Shown here one piece after another: positions 33,067 to 41,576 of a stretch of DNA of 49,372 bases. The stretch comes from Labilibaculum sp041595635. GTDB taxonomy: Bacteria; Bacteroidota; Bacteroidia; Bacteroidales; Marinifilaceae. The stretch covers positions 1 through 49,372 of the forward strand of contig NZ_JBFHJW010000026.1 in NCBI RefSeq assembly GCF_041595635.1. Direction: 5' to 3'. Both the position numbers and the translations under genes were made by a program. Every line of letters begins with the position of its first letter. Position 1 is the stretch's first letter. The notes below the pieces were generated by a model. The model did no database searches, had not been told where the DNA came from, and worked only from the letters and a program-made list of their open reading frames with translations.

Positions 33067-35652
33067 GTGAAAAATATTGCAAGCCTACTCGTACTATTTT
33101 CGATTCTAATTTTATCCTGTACTACCAAGAAAAATAAAATAGCCCTAGAAATTGGCGTTTCCAAACAACTTGCCAACTACAGAAAAGAAAATATTTCCAG
33201 TTTGGAATACCAAGTCTATTTTGATATTCCTGAAGACAAAACAGAAGCTATTTTAGCGATTAATCTGATCCGTTTTAGCTTACAAAAAAATGATCAGGAT
33301 TTACAAATTGATTTTCGAGAAAATGCTCAATTGATTCGCAAGGTAATTTGTAATGGCAGAAACTCTGATTATCGGTTTGAAATGGAGCACTTGATTATCC
33401 CCAAAAAAGAATTAATAAAAGGCGATAATCAAATTAAGATTGAATTTGTTGCTGGAAACAGTTCATTGAACCGTAACGATGAATTTTTGTACACTCTTTT
33501 TGTTCCCGATAGGGCAAGAACAGTCTTTCCTTGTTTCGATCAGCCCGATCTAAAAGCAAACTTTCAACTCAAACTAAGAATTCCAATATCCTGGAAAGCA
33601 ATGGGAAATGCAGAAATTACATCTGTAAAGAAAGAAGAGGAGAAAAGCACATATACATTCGCAAAAACAAAGGCATTGCCTACCTATTTATTCTCATTTG
33701 TAGCTGGAAAATTCGACACCATTAGTCGTGAACGAAACGGACACAAGCACATCCTATATCATCGCGAAAGCGACCCTAAAAAACTAGCACAAAATACCGA
33801 TGAAATTTTTCGCTTACTGTTTCAGTCTCTCGATTGGCTTGAGGAATATACGCAAATTCCCTACGCGTTTGGAAAATATGATCTTGTTGCCATCCCCTCT
33901 TTTCAGTATGGTGGAATGGAGCATACTGGTGCAACTCTTTATAAGGCTTCCTCACTTTTTTTAGATGAACATGCTACTCAAAGCAAATTATTAAGTCGTG
34001 CTAATCTGATTGCACATGAAACTTCGCACATGTGGTTTGGCGATTTGGTGACGATGAAATGGTTCGATCAAGTATGGTTAAAAGAGGTATTTGCCAATTT
34101 TATGGCCGATAAAATTACCAATCCAAGCTTTCCGGAACTAAATCACAAGCTAAAATTTGAGATGGCTCATTTTCCAAGTTCCTATAGCGTTGATCGTACC
34201 TCTGGAACCAACCCGATTAATCAGCAACTGGAAAATTTAAAAGATGCTGGCTCGGTTTATGGCAGTATTATTTACCACAAGTCGCCCATTGTAATGGATA
34301 TGTTGGAAAAGATTACTGGTGAACAAAAACTACAAAATGGCTTACAAAACTATCTTAAAACCTACGCTTATAGCAATGCTAGCTGGGAAGATTTAATTGA
34401 AATTCTTGACAAAAACAGTTCTGTTAATTTAAAAGAATGGAGCAAAATATGGGTTGATAAGGCCGGAAGGCCAAAAATTACAAGTGAATTAAAAATTGAA
34501 GATGGGAAAATTACTAAGCTAAGCATCGTACAGAAAGATGTAAATGGAAATGAGGGACATTGGTCTCAGAAGCTAAATATAATCCTAGGATATGCAGATA
34601 AAACAATTTCTTTACCTGTAAATATAGACCAGCCTATAACTCTTATTTCTGATGCAAAGGGCTTGGATACTCCTGAATATTTGATCCCAAATGGAAGCGG
34701 AAATGGCTACGGCTATTTTAAACTCGATGAAAAATCGAAGACTTATTTACTTCATCACATCGATCGGGTGAAGGATGATTTGCAAAGAGGGATTGCTTGG
34801 ATTAACTTATATGAGAATCTTCGAGAAGGAGACCTAAATCCTTTGGCCTTTGTTCAAGCTTTGCAAACACATCTTGATGGTGAGAAGAATAACTTGATTT
34901 TAGAGCGAATGCTAAAATATTTGCGAACTTCATACTGGCAAGATCTAACAAAAGATGAAAGAACCCAAATTGGTTCATCGCTAGAAGAAAGTTTGTACCT
35001 ACAACTCAATACCGAAACGGATATGAGTAAAAAGTCGAGTCTTTTTTCATGTTTGTCAGACATTACCCAAAGCGAGAACAATTTAAAACACATGTACAAA
35101 ATATGGAAGCAAGAAATTGCCATTGGTGGGTTGAGTTTATCAGAAAGCAAATCCATTGCATTGGCCTGCGATTTGGCCATTAAAATACCAGAAAAAGCCA
35201 ATGAGATTGTAGCAACACAAATAGAACGAATTAAAAATCCAGATCGAAAAAAAAGAATGCTATTTGTGGCTCCTGCCTTATCGCCCAACGAAGAAATTCG
35301 CAAGCAATTTTTTACAAGTTTAAAACAAAAAGACCAAAGGGAACACGAACCTTGGGTTTGTGAAGGACTACGTTATCTAAATCATCCCTTACGCGAGCAA
35401 GAAGCTCTTACCTATTTGCCACAATGCTTGGAATTACTTCAGGAAATTCAGATTACTGGCGACATTTTTTTCCCTTACAATTGGTTGAGTGCATCCTATT
35501 CTGGTCTTTCCTCTATAGAAGCTGGCGATATCACCCGTCAATTTCTACAAGACAAACCCAATTACCCAGAAAATTTAAAATTGAAAATACTTCAAGCTGC
35601 TGATTTGGTACTTCGAAAGGAAAAAAACGAAAGACTAAAGGAAAAGGGCTAA
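33067..35652 (+). CDS. M1 family metallo-aminopeptidase, lipoprotein
   Basis: An 861-residue enzyme with a GTG start at 33067 (no nearer ATG). Residues 1-18 are a lipoprotein signal ending LILSC, so it is anchored in the outer or inner membrane facing the periplasm. The zinc site is HETSH (317-321) and the third ligand Glu340 (WLKEVFAN), with the usual 18-residue spacing. The exopeptidase motif that is GxMEN in most M1 enzymes reads GGMEH here (282-286). A catalytic Tyr is present in IIYHKSPIVMDMLE. The C-terminal ~330 residues are helical repeats of the ERAP1-C type. It removes N-terminal residues from peptides. Confidence 0.93.
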   Translation: MKNIASLLVLFSILILSCTTKKNKIALEIGVSKQLANYRKENISSLEYQVYFDIPEDKTEAILAINLIRFSLQKNDQDLQIDFRENAQLIRKVICNGRNSDYRFEMEHLIIPKKELIKGDNQIKIEFVAGNSSLNRNDEFLYTLFVPDRARTVFPCFDQPDLKANFQLKLRIPISWKAMGNAEITSVKKEEEKSTYTFAKTKALPTYLFSFVAGKFDTISRERNGHKHILYHRESDPKKLAQNTDEIFRLLFQSLDWLEEYTQIPYAFGKYDLVAIPSFQYGGMEHTGATLYKASSLFLDEHATQSKLLSRANLIAHETSHMWFGDLVTMKWFDQVWLKEVFANFMADKITNPSFPELNHKLKFEMAHFPSSYSVDRTSGTNPINQQLENLKDAGSVYGSIIYHKSPIVMDMLEKITGEQKLQNGLQNYLKTYAYSNASWEDLIEILDKNSSVNLKEWSKIWVDKAGRPKITSELKIEDGKITKLSIVQKDVNGNEGHWSQKLNIILGYADKTISLPVNIDQPITLISDAKGLDTPEYLIPNGSGNGYGYFKLDEKSKTYLLHHIDRVKDDLQRGIAWINLYENLREGDLNPLAFVQALQTHLDGEKNNLILERMLKYLRTSYWQDLTKDERTQIGSSLEESLYLQLNTETDMSKKSSLFSCLSDITQSENNLKHMYKIWKQEIAIGGLSLSESKSIALACDLAIKIPEKANEIVATQIERIKNPDRKKRMLFVAPALSPNEEIRKQFFTSLKQKDQREHEPWVCEGLRYLNHPLREQEALTYLPQCLELLQEIQITGDIFFPYNWLSASYSGLSSIEAGDITRQFLQDKPNYPENLKLKILQAADLVLRKEKNERLKEKG

Positions 35653-35800
35653 AGAAATAAAAGTGGTAGTCCCATTAAACCCGCTACTTTTCATTTAAGC
35701 TTCCAGCTAAGAGCTTAACAAATAGAGTTTCATTTTTTTCGAAAATGTAATGCAGCTTGTCTGCTAATAGAAAAGAATGTACAATTTATGGAAAAACGAG

Positions 35801-36244
35801 TTAAAACTTTTGAATGACCAAAATCCCAGCTAAAATCAAAAGAACACCCCCAATACGAAACCAATTAATGGGCTGAACCGGAAGACCAAGCCAACCAAAA
35901 TGATCTAATATGAGCGAGAAGCCCAACTGTCCGAAGATAATTAATCCGAAACTTAAAGCTGCACCCAAACGAGGCACCAAAATAATAATAAAGCTTACAT
36001 AAATACAACCCAACAAACCACCAATCCAGGCATAAGCCGGTGCTTGTTTTACTGCCAACATTAGGTTGTTTGGAGTTCGGCTGCCAATAATTACCATCAA
36101 CAAAATAAATGCGCCCACCATAAAATTGACTAAAGCAGCCATAAGCGGAGCTTTCAGAAAAGAGCCTAGCTTGGCATTTAAACTAGCTTGTAAAGGCAAA
36201 AGACTTCCCACAAGTAATGCCAATAGCATCAAAAAATATCTCAT
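35801..36244 (-). CDS. DMT-superfamily inner-membrane transporter (YdcZ/DUF606-like)
   Basis: A 147-residue protein with about five hydrophobic helices and almost no loops, the size of a half-length DMT family transporter (DUF606). The opening MRYFLMLLALLVGSLLPLQASLNAKLG and the internal AALVNFMVGAFILL segment are typical of that family. Such proteins probably work as dimers; the substrate is unknown. It is a lone gene on the minus strand, facing the M1 peptidase gene tail to tail. Confidence 0.82.
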   Translation of the reverse strand: MRYFLMLLALLVGSLLPLQASLNAKLGSFLKAPLMAALVNFMVGAFILLMVIIGSRTPNNLMLAVKQAPAYAWIGGLLGCIYVSFIIILVPRLGAALSFGLIIFGQLGFSLILDHFGWLGLPVQPINWFRIGGVLLILAGILVIQKF

Positions 36245-36309
36245 AAACTGGAATTTAATATGACTGTAAAAGTAGGTATTTAAGACTTTACAAATAACAT
36301 GCTATTACA

Positions 36310-36343
36310 TAAAAAAACTTCTCGATTAAAAAAAAGAGAAGTT
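36310..36343 (-). terminator. Terminator of the CGGC gene
   Basis: On the minus strand AACTTCTC and GAGAAGTT pair around a 12-base loop, then a T-run. It starts 29 bases after the CGGC stop. Confidence 0.75.
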
Positions 36344-36371
36344 CTACGATTTGTTAGTAAAGAAACAAACC

Positions 36372-36815
36372 TTAATTATACGATTCCATAATCGTTTTGT
36401 CCTCGGTCAATAATGGGGCACAAATCTTATCCATTTTCATGGATTTCCAACTTAAAAGTTTGTTGTGAGTAGTAAAATATTTCAGTGGAATAGGATGCGT
36501 ACCAATTACAACTGGAATTTTATAACGAGTCTCTATGAACTCTTTGAATTGATTAATATAAGGACAAGGTGGATATCCAACAACTAGTCCTGTTGCTAGA
36601 TGAATTACATCTACTCCATTTTTAATCATTTCTTCGGGGACATATTCAATATTTCCACCAGGACAACCCCCACAATTAGCAAAGCCAACCAAATCGAGAT
36701 CTTCGCTTTTAGGATAAACTGCAAATCCGCCAACATTTTCCTTCATTGCTCTAAGGCATTTTCCCCCTGCACAATTAAGGTATCGTCCACAAATAATTAT
36801 TCCAATTTTAGTCAT
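36372..36815 (-). CDS. CGGC-domain protein
   Basis: A 147-residue cytosolic protein with a cysteine pattern CGRYLNCAGGKC near the N-terminus and NCGGCPGGN at ~46-54, which names the family. Further Cys and His residues (PPCPY, GTHPI) suggest metal or Fe-S binding; related proteins are found with redox or metal-handling genes, but no activity has been shown to my knowledge. It lies 39 bases downstream of the exported Ntn-hydrolase gene on the same strand and ends in a hairpin terminator, so the two may share a transcript. Confidence 0.85.
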   Translation of the reverse strand: MTKIGIIICGRYLNCAGGKCLRAMKENVGGFAVYPKSEDLDLVGFANCGGCPGGNIEYVPEEMIKNGVDVIHLATGLVVGYPPCPYINQFKEFIETRYKIPVVIGTHPIPLKYFTTHNKLLSWKSMKMDKICAPLLTEDKTIMESYN

Positions 36816-36854
36816 TTCATCCTCCTTTTTTTAAAACTGATGTTCTGTCTACTT

Positions 36855-38108
36855 TCAAAAATCACCTAGGTTAAAATCAAATTCATTTTTGTATTCTTTT
36901 GCTAAATATTGATCCAACCATGCATAAAACAATCGAATATTCTTTTCTGATTTTTGGCCTTTTTCCATTTCAGCTATCAATGAATTTGCTTTACAAAAAA
37001 TTTCCTCTTCTATCGGTTTAAGAAGCTGCATATACCCTGTTTTTTCCTGATTTACAAGTACAGAAAGATTCAAGTAGTTCCAACCTTTATCGTAGGTAAG
37101 AGGAAAACATTCCTCCTTAAACTTTAACGCAGCGGTGCAAATAGGCGATTTTAGATTGGAATCCATAACTGCTACTTTGGGTAATTGTTCGCCTGCTGAT
37201 ATCCAAGTAGGAATAGCAACCGAAGTCAAGGGAAAACCCAAAATTGTCCACATCATGGCATCTTTTTCATGATATTCATCCTTGGCACCTACGATCATTA
37301 TAGCAGAAGCCGAGTAAATTCTTGGTATGTAATCAATGAAAAATTTGAACTCTGGCACGTCTCTTTTCGGAGGGATATCGGCCAATAAATCTGTATTTGT
37401 TAATGAATGGTACAAGTTTCTGGATACATGATTAAAAAGAAAGAGAGGAGTAATTTTCTGATCAGCAGCAGCTTTGTTTAGTGCAGCAGTAGCTGTATTG
37501 TATCTGCAATAGCCCATTCCACTTTCCTTAACACCGCTAATTGAATGATTGGTTCGTACTAAAATACCATTGGGTGCATTCGTTGGATCATTGGCATCAA
37601 CTTTCATAAAACTATAGTTTCCTGTTTCATAAAATGCAGCTCCACCAAAAGCATCAATCACCCCAAAATTTGAATCCAAACCACTTGGTTTTGGGAGCTT
37701 ATTCAGTAAGTTTTCGAAATCTTCTATTGTCTTACAAGTTTGTAAGGCTCGTTTCATTATTATGCCTTCCTGGTCGATGATCTTGGCTGTATCGCCAACA
37801 TTGTTATTGTAGGCTGCAGAATTGATAATCGCAAAGCCAGTTTCATTGTAACCGCCCCAAACCATATCTTTCCAATCATCTGCACCATTTACAAGCCCCA
37901 TGTAATCGTATTTCCCATCTTTAAAAAATGCCAATGAATTATTCATCTCTTTGGTATCCCTATTTTTAAAAAGCAATGGTTTTCCATCTGTGGTATGCTT
38001 TCCTGAAATAAGAAATGTTGTACAAGCAAATGTGTTGATAGGTAAAAAAGATAAAAGAATCAAAACACCTAATAAAACTGTGTTTCTTATTGTTTTAGTA
38101 ATTATCAT
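36855..38108 (-). CDS. Exported N-terminal-nucleophile amidohydrolase (C45/choloylglycine hydrolase-like)
   Basis: A 417-residue protein with a signal peptide of 28 residues (ending NTFA), which leaves Cys29 as the first residue of the mature enzyme (CTTFLISG). This fits the Ntn-hydrolase mechanism, in which the terminal Cys is both nucleophile and base, so processing by signal peptidase would activate it. The conserved followers NRDTKE, GYNETGFAIINSA and the later VRTNHS segment match the linear-amide hydrolase (C45/C59-like) superfamily. The mature length (~390) is longer than bile-salt hydrolases. The substrate may be an acylated amino acid or peptide; nothing here identifies it. An esterase gene lies upstream. 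Confidence 0.85.
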   Translation of the reverse strand: MIITKTIRNTVLLGVLILLSFLPINTFACTTFLISGKHTTDGKPLLFKNRDTKEMNNSLAFFKDGKYDYMGLVNGADDWKDMVWGGYNETGFAIINSAAYNNNVGDTAKIIDQEGIIMKRALQTCKTIEDFENLLNKLPKPSGLDSNFGVIDAFGGAAFYETGNYSFMKVDANDPTNAPNGILVRTNHSISGVKESGMGYCRYNTATAALNKAAADQKITPLFLFNHVSRNLYHSLTNTDLLADIPPKRDVPEFKFFIDYIPRIYSASAIMIVGAKDEYHEKDAMMWTILGFPLTSVAIPTWISAGEQLPKVAVMDSNLKSPICTAALKFKEECFPLTYDKGWNYLNLSVLVNQEKTGYMQLLKPIEEEIFCKANSLIAEMEKGQKSEKNIRLFYAWLDQYLAKEYKNEFDFNLGDF

Positions 38109-38204
38109 GAACGTTTTAATTTTCGGGTTTGTTTTGTGTTTTTTTGGTTATAAGATTTGTTTATTTATAAGCGGTTTTATATGCTGCTTTATCCTTGTCA
38201 GTAC

Positions 38205-38930
38205 TTATAGAAAAGGATAGATTTTACTATTTATATCAATTAACCGAATTGAAGTCTCGGCAAAGCGCTTACCCAAAGTTACGTATCCTTCAGCAGACAT
38301 ATGTAAATCATTTATTATTTCATTTCCACCTCTATTGATACCATCATTAAGGTCATCTGTATTCACCCAATCAAAATGAGGATTCGATTCAGCTACTTTT
38401 ACCTGAATATCCCTGATCATGGTCCAATGTAGATATTTTTCATTTGACATATCAAAATCACTTAATCTTCCAATAATAAAATTTACATCCTTAGTATTTA
38501 GGTCATCACATACCTGTTGGTATAGTCCAAGCAAGCTTTTTTCATAAACCTCTCCTAATTTCTCTTTGGCATCACGTTCTCCTTGCATCCAAACGAAAGT
38601 TACACTTGAAATTTTTTCATTTTTAATAGCAGTTTCAACTTTAATCAACAAGGAATCATACAAATCAGGCTGAGCCTTTGGTTCATCACCTTCGAGTGGT
38701 TTCCAGTTTTTATACCAACGTCTTATAGGCTGACCACCTAAAGCATCTTTCACTACAATCACATTATTTGCTCCAAATTTAGCTTCGACTGTAGGAGTAA
38801 ATGATTCCTCAACTTTTAATCTCGCCATATTCGATTGACCCGAGAGTATGAATAGATGTTTTCCTTCTTGTTTAGATCCAAAATATAATATGATGAATAA
38901 ACCCAGTAATAAAATTGTCTTTCCTTTCAT
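38205..38930 (-). CDS. SGNH-type acetylesterase (sialate O-acetylesterase family)
   Basis: A 241-residue exported or membrane-tethered esterase of the DUF303/SASA type. Residues 1-18 are hydrophobic. The nucleophile is Ser33 in SGQSNM, the oxyanion and block residues are in VKDALGGQPI and WMQGERDA, and the late DLHMSAEGY provides the Asp-x-x-His pair. Length is at the short end of the family, about the size of the single-domain carbohydrate acetyl-esterases. It probably removes acetyl groups from sugars. It lies 96 bases upstream of the Ntn-hydrolase gene on the same strand. Confidence 0.88.
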   Translation of the reverse strand: MKGKTILLLGLFIILYFGSKQEGKHLFILSGQSNMARLKVEESFTPTVEAKFGANNVIVVKDALGGQPIRRWYKNWKPLEGDEPKAQPDLYDSLLIKVETAIKNEKISSVTFVWMQGERDAKEKLGEVYEKSLLGLYQQVCDDLNTKDVNFIIGRLSDFDMSNEKYLHWTMIRDIQVKVAESNPHFDWVNTDDLNDGINRGGNEIINDLHMSAEGYVTLGKRFAETSIRLIDINSKIYPFL

Positions 38931-39423
38931 TCCTTATAATAATATATACATGTATTTTATCTTTTCAAGAGAAATTGTAATACTCTTCTAGAATAAAGAC
39001 TAAGCTCCAAATAATTACAATTTCTATATCTCCTACTTTTGGAGAACCATGAGGATTTTGAGTGTATTTTCTTCCCGAATCTACGAAACAATCATAGCTT
39101 AACAAAACATAGAAACCTCAAATTAGCCAATACCTAGATAAATCACCATTTTAAAGCTTATTAGAAATGTATTACGAACAATATAAGTAGTAAATACAGA
39201 ACAAAAAAAGATGAATTTCACTCTAAAAAGAAAAAATGTTGTGAACAGAAAATACCTAAGTAAAAACTTCTAAAATGATTTTTTGCTAGAGCGCAGCCTT
39301 TTTCGTAAATTAAGTAAAGCATCATCCAATCAAAAATTTGGAAACAAGGTATCCATCTTTTTCAGTCCCTCTCAACAGCTTTATATTGAACCCGTTTTTT
39401 CATCCCACACAAAACAAAATACC
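38931..39423. other. Intergenic stretch between the divergent esterase and slipin genes
   Basis: 493 bases, A+T rich and repeat-free. It should hold the promoters of both divergent genes, but I could not find a full TTTG-N19-TAnnTTTG. An in-frame TTG extension of the slipin frame starts at 39283 but is not convincing. Confidence 0.4.
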
Positions 39424-40167
39424 ATGAATATTTTCTCTATTTTAACAGTCATTCTTCTATTTTTTTTACTGTCTGGAATTCGTGTCATTTTTGAATACAA
39501 ACGAGCCTTAAAGTTCCGATTTGGCAAATACATCAAAATTCTGCAACCCGGTCTTCGCTGGGTGATTCCCGTAGTCGAAACCATCAATATTGTCGACATT
39601 CGGGTAATCACCATCAATATCGATTCGCAGGAAGTTATGACCGAAGATAATGTACCCTGTAGTATCGATGGCGTAGTATTTTTTCAAATCAACGATCCCG
39701 AAAAGGCAGTTTTGGAGGTAGAAGAATACACTTTTGCTATCACACAATTGGCACAAGCTGCTTTACGCGATGTGTGTGGTAAGGTAGAATTGGATACCAT
39801 TCTCTCCAAACGTGAGGAAATGGGAAAAAACATCAAAAGCATTGTAGAAAAAGAAACTGAAGTCTGGGGAATTGTCATTATTGATGTAAAGATAAAAGAC
39901 ATACAGTTGCCCGAAAACATGCGCCGAATGATGGCCAATCAGGCCGAAGCCGAACGATCAAGAAGAGCACGAATTATTTTGGCTACAGCAGAAGAGCAAG
40001 CTGCAGAAAGTTTGCTGGCCGCAGGAAAGCTCATCGATAAATCGCCATCGGCAATCAAACTTCGATTGTACCAAACACTGGCCAACATCGCTTCCGAAAA
40101 GAACTCGACCATTCTGTTCCCATTTCCAGAAGAGGTTTTACCACGACGCCAAAAAGAGGAGGATTAA
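39424..40167 (+). CDS. SPFH/slipin-family (stomatin-like) membrane protein
   Basis: A 247-residue protein read from the ATG at 39424; an upstream TTG frame adds 47 unlikely residues. Residues 1-20 form the membrane hairpin or anchor, then the SPFH domain ~25-180 with KRALKFRFGKYIKILQPGLRWVIPVVETINIVDIRV and TEDNVPCSIDGVVFFQIND (typical slipin motifs), and a C-terminal alanine/glutamate-rich coiled coil (NQAEAERSRRARIILATAEEQ). Slipins gather into ring-like oligomers on membranes. In bacteria they are often paired with an NfeD-type protease; here the next gene (9-base gap) is a CPBP-like membrane protein instead. Confidence 0.93.
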   Translation: MNIFSILTVILLFFLLSGIRVIFEYKRALKFRFGKYIKILQPGLRWVIPVVETINIVDIRVITINIDSQEVMTEDNVPCSIDGVVFFQINDPEKAVLEVEEYTFAITQLAQAALRDVCGKVELDTILSKREEMGKNIKSIVEKETEVWGIVIIDVKIKDIQLPENMRRMMANQAEAERSRRARIILATAEEQAAESLLAAGKLIDKSPSAIKLRLYQTLANIASEKNSTILFPFPEEVLPRRQKEED

Positions 40168-40176
40168 GAACTGTTT

Positions 40177-40845
40177 ATGCACATCTTATTGAGCAAATCA
40201 ACAAATAAAATTTTGAGAATTACGAATTACCCTCGTCTAGAATTAATTGCCGTAATCCTAAGCGGCATACTAAAATACATCCTGATGGACCACTTGCAGA
40301 TGCGTGCCTTTTACATTGCAGGCATCTGTATTTTTTGGGCTGCTTATATTCTGTTTAGATATTCTACCAATCGGGAGGTACTTAAACATTGGGGATTTAC
40401 AAGAAGTAATTTTAAACGCTCTATAACCTTTCTGCTTCCGCTTGTTGTGTTAAGTATCACGGTTTCCCTGATTTATGGATACTTCAATCATTCCCTAACA
40501 TTTACCTGGCACATTCTGCCCATTATTTGCCTGTATCCCATTTGGGGAATCGTTCAACAATATTTAATGCTCGGACTAATTACCAATAATCTGATTTCGT
40601 TGGTAAAACCTAGCATAAATAGATATATCCTTATTTTTTTGATCTCAGCACTTTTTGGTTTGGTACACTATACCAGTATCTTTTTAATGATTTTTGTTTT
40701 TGGAATGGAAGTCGTTTTTTTGCTGGCTTACTTTAAATGGAGAAACCTTTGGGCCATAGGTATTGCCCATGGATGGATTGGAAGTTTTTTGCTCTATTTT
40801 GTCCTTATGAGGGACCTTTGGGACGAACTATTCGCCTGGTTTTAA
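40177..40845 (+). CDS. CPBP/Abi-like membrane protein with altered catalytic Glu pair
   Basis: A 222-residue protein with about seven or eight hydrophobic helices, similar to the CPBP (CAAX/Abi) intramembrane protease family. The second motif FxxxH is kept (FGLVH, His164) and a late His198 (IAHGWIG) stands in the third motif, but the first motif, normally EExxxR, reads QQYLML (Gln127-Gln128), so both catalytic glutamates are lost. It is thus more likely a non-catalytic scaffold or chaperone-like member. It starts 9 bases after the slipin stop and ends overlapping the 3' end of the DUF6320 gene by four bases on the other strand. Confidence 0.8.
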   Translation: MHILLSKSTNKILRITNYPRLELIAVILSGILKYILMDHLQMRAFYIAGICIFWAAYILFRYSTNREVLKHWGFTRSNFKRSITFLLPLVVLSITVSLIYGYFNHSLTFTWHILPIICLYPIWGIVQQYLMLGLITNNLISLVKPSINRYILIFLISALFGLVHYTSIFLMIFVFGMEVVFLLAYFKWRNLWAIGIAHGWIGSFLLYFVLMRDLWDELFAWF

Positions 40846-41576
40846 ATGTGAAAGAATCTTTTTAAATCGACACCCTTTTTTAATCGGTAATGGACATAAA
40901 ACAAAAGTCCTGAAATTGGAATCATGGATATTGACACAATAATACTCCATCTGATCTGAAACTGATGAATAAAATAGAGGGAAACAAAGCCATCAACACA
41001 AATTGAAAAAATACCAATTGCCAAAAATGCAATCGCCAAAATATTAAAGCCCACCTGTTTCGAGATACGAATCAACCCAATTACAAGCAATAACAAAAGA
41101 TAAAACGAAAGTAAAATGGGAATTCCCAGTTTAATTCCCCATCCAACATTAGTGCTAAATAAATCCAATAAAATAAGAAGAAGCGAAGTTGAAACCAAAC
41201 TTCCCAAAACCATGACCAACATTCGATGCCGCCAAAAGGTAAAAATGCTGATATTGGCAAGCACTGCCAACGAGGTTACAGTGCTATAACTCGACCAGGT
41301 AATGCTTTTATTCAAAAAAAGATTAATGGTTATAGTAACCAAAATACCCGATAAAAGAATGATGTTTGACAACTCCCAAAACAATTTTCGTTTCTGCACT
41401 TGGCTTAGCTTTTCGAAATCATCTATAATCTTATCCTTTTCCATGCTTTGCACAGATATGGATGACTCTGACTCTTCTGATTTTTCTCCAATGGATAAAC
41501 CACACAAGGGACAAAAATTCATATTGTCATCCAATTCAACACCACATTTATTACAGTAATTCATCTCGCTGTTCAT
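40842..41576 (-). CDS. DUF6320 zinc-ribbon membrane protein
   Basis: A 244-residue protein with an N-terminal zinc ribbon (CNKCG and CPLCG, residues ~8-26) linked by an acidic, Ser-rich stretch to about six hydrophobic helices (~70-235). This arrangement matches the DUF6320 family, which is often next to an alcohol-acetyltransferase-like gene, as here: it overlaps that gene's 3' end by 26 bases. An alternative start at Met5 (41564) would also overlap. The ribbon probably faces the cytosol. Function unknown; it may anchor or regulate the acyltransferase. Confidence 0.8.
   Translation of the reverse strand: MNSEMNYCNKCGVELDDNMNFCPLCGLSIGEKSEESESSISVQSMEKDKIIDDFEKLSQVQKRKLFWELSNIILLSGILVTITINLFLNKSITWSSYSTVTSLAVLANISIFTFWRHRMLVMVLGSLVSTSLLLILLDLFSTNVGWGIKLGIPILLSFYLLLLLVIGLIRISKQVGFNILAIAFLAIGIFSICVDGFVSLYFIHQFQIRWSIIVSISMIPISGLLFYVHYRLKKGVDLKRFFHI

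Noticed and set aside
39283..39423. 47-residue N-terminal extension of the slipin from a TTG
   Set aside because: The ATG at 39424 starts directly with the membrane anchor typical of slipins; the extension has no family similarity.
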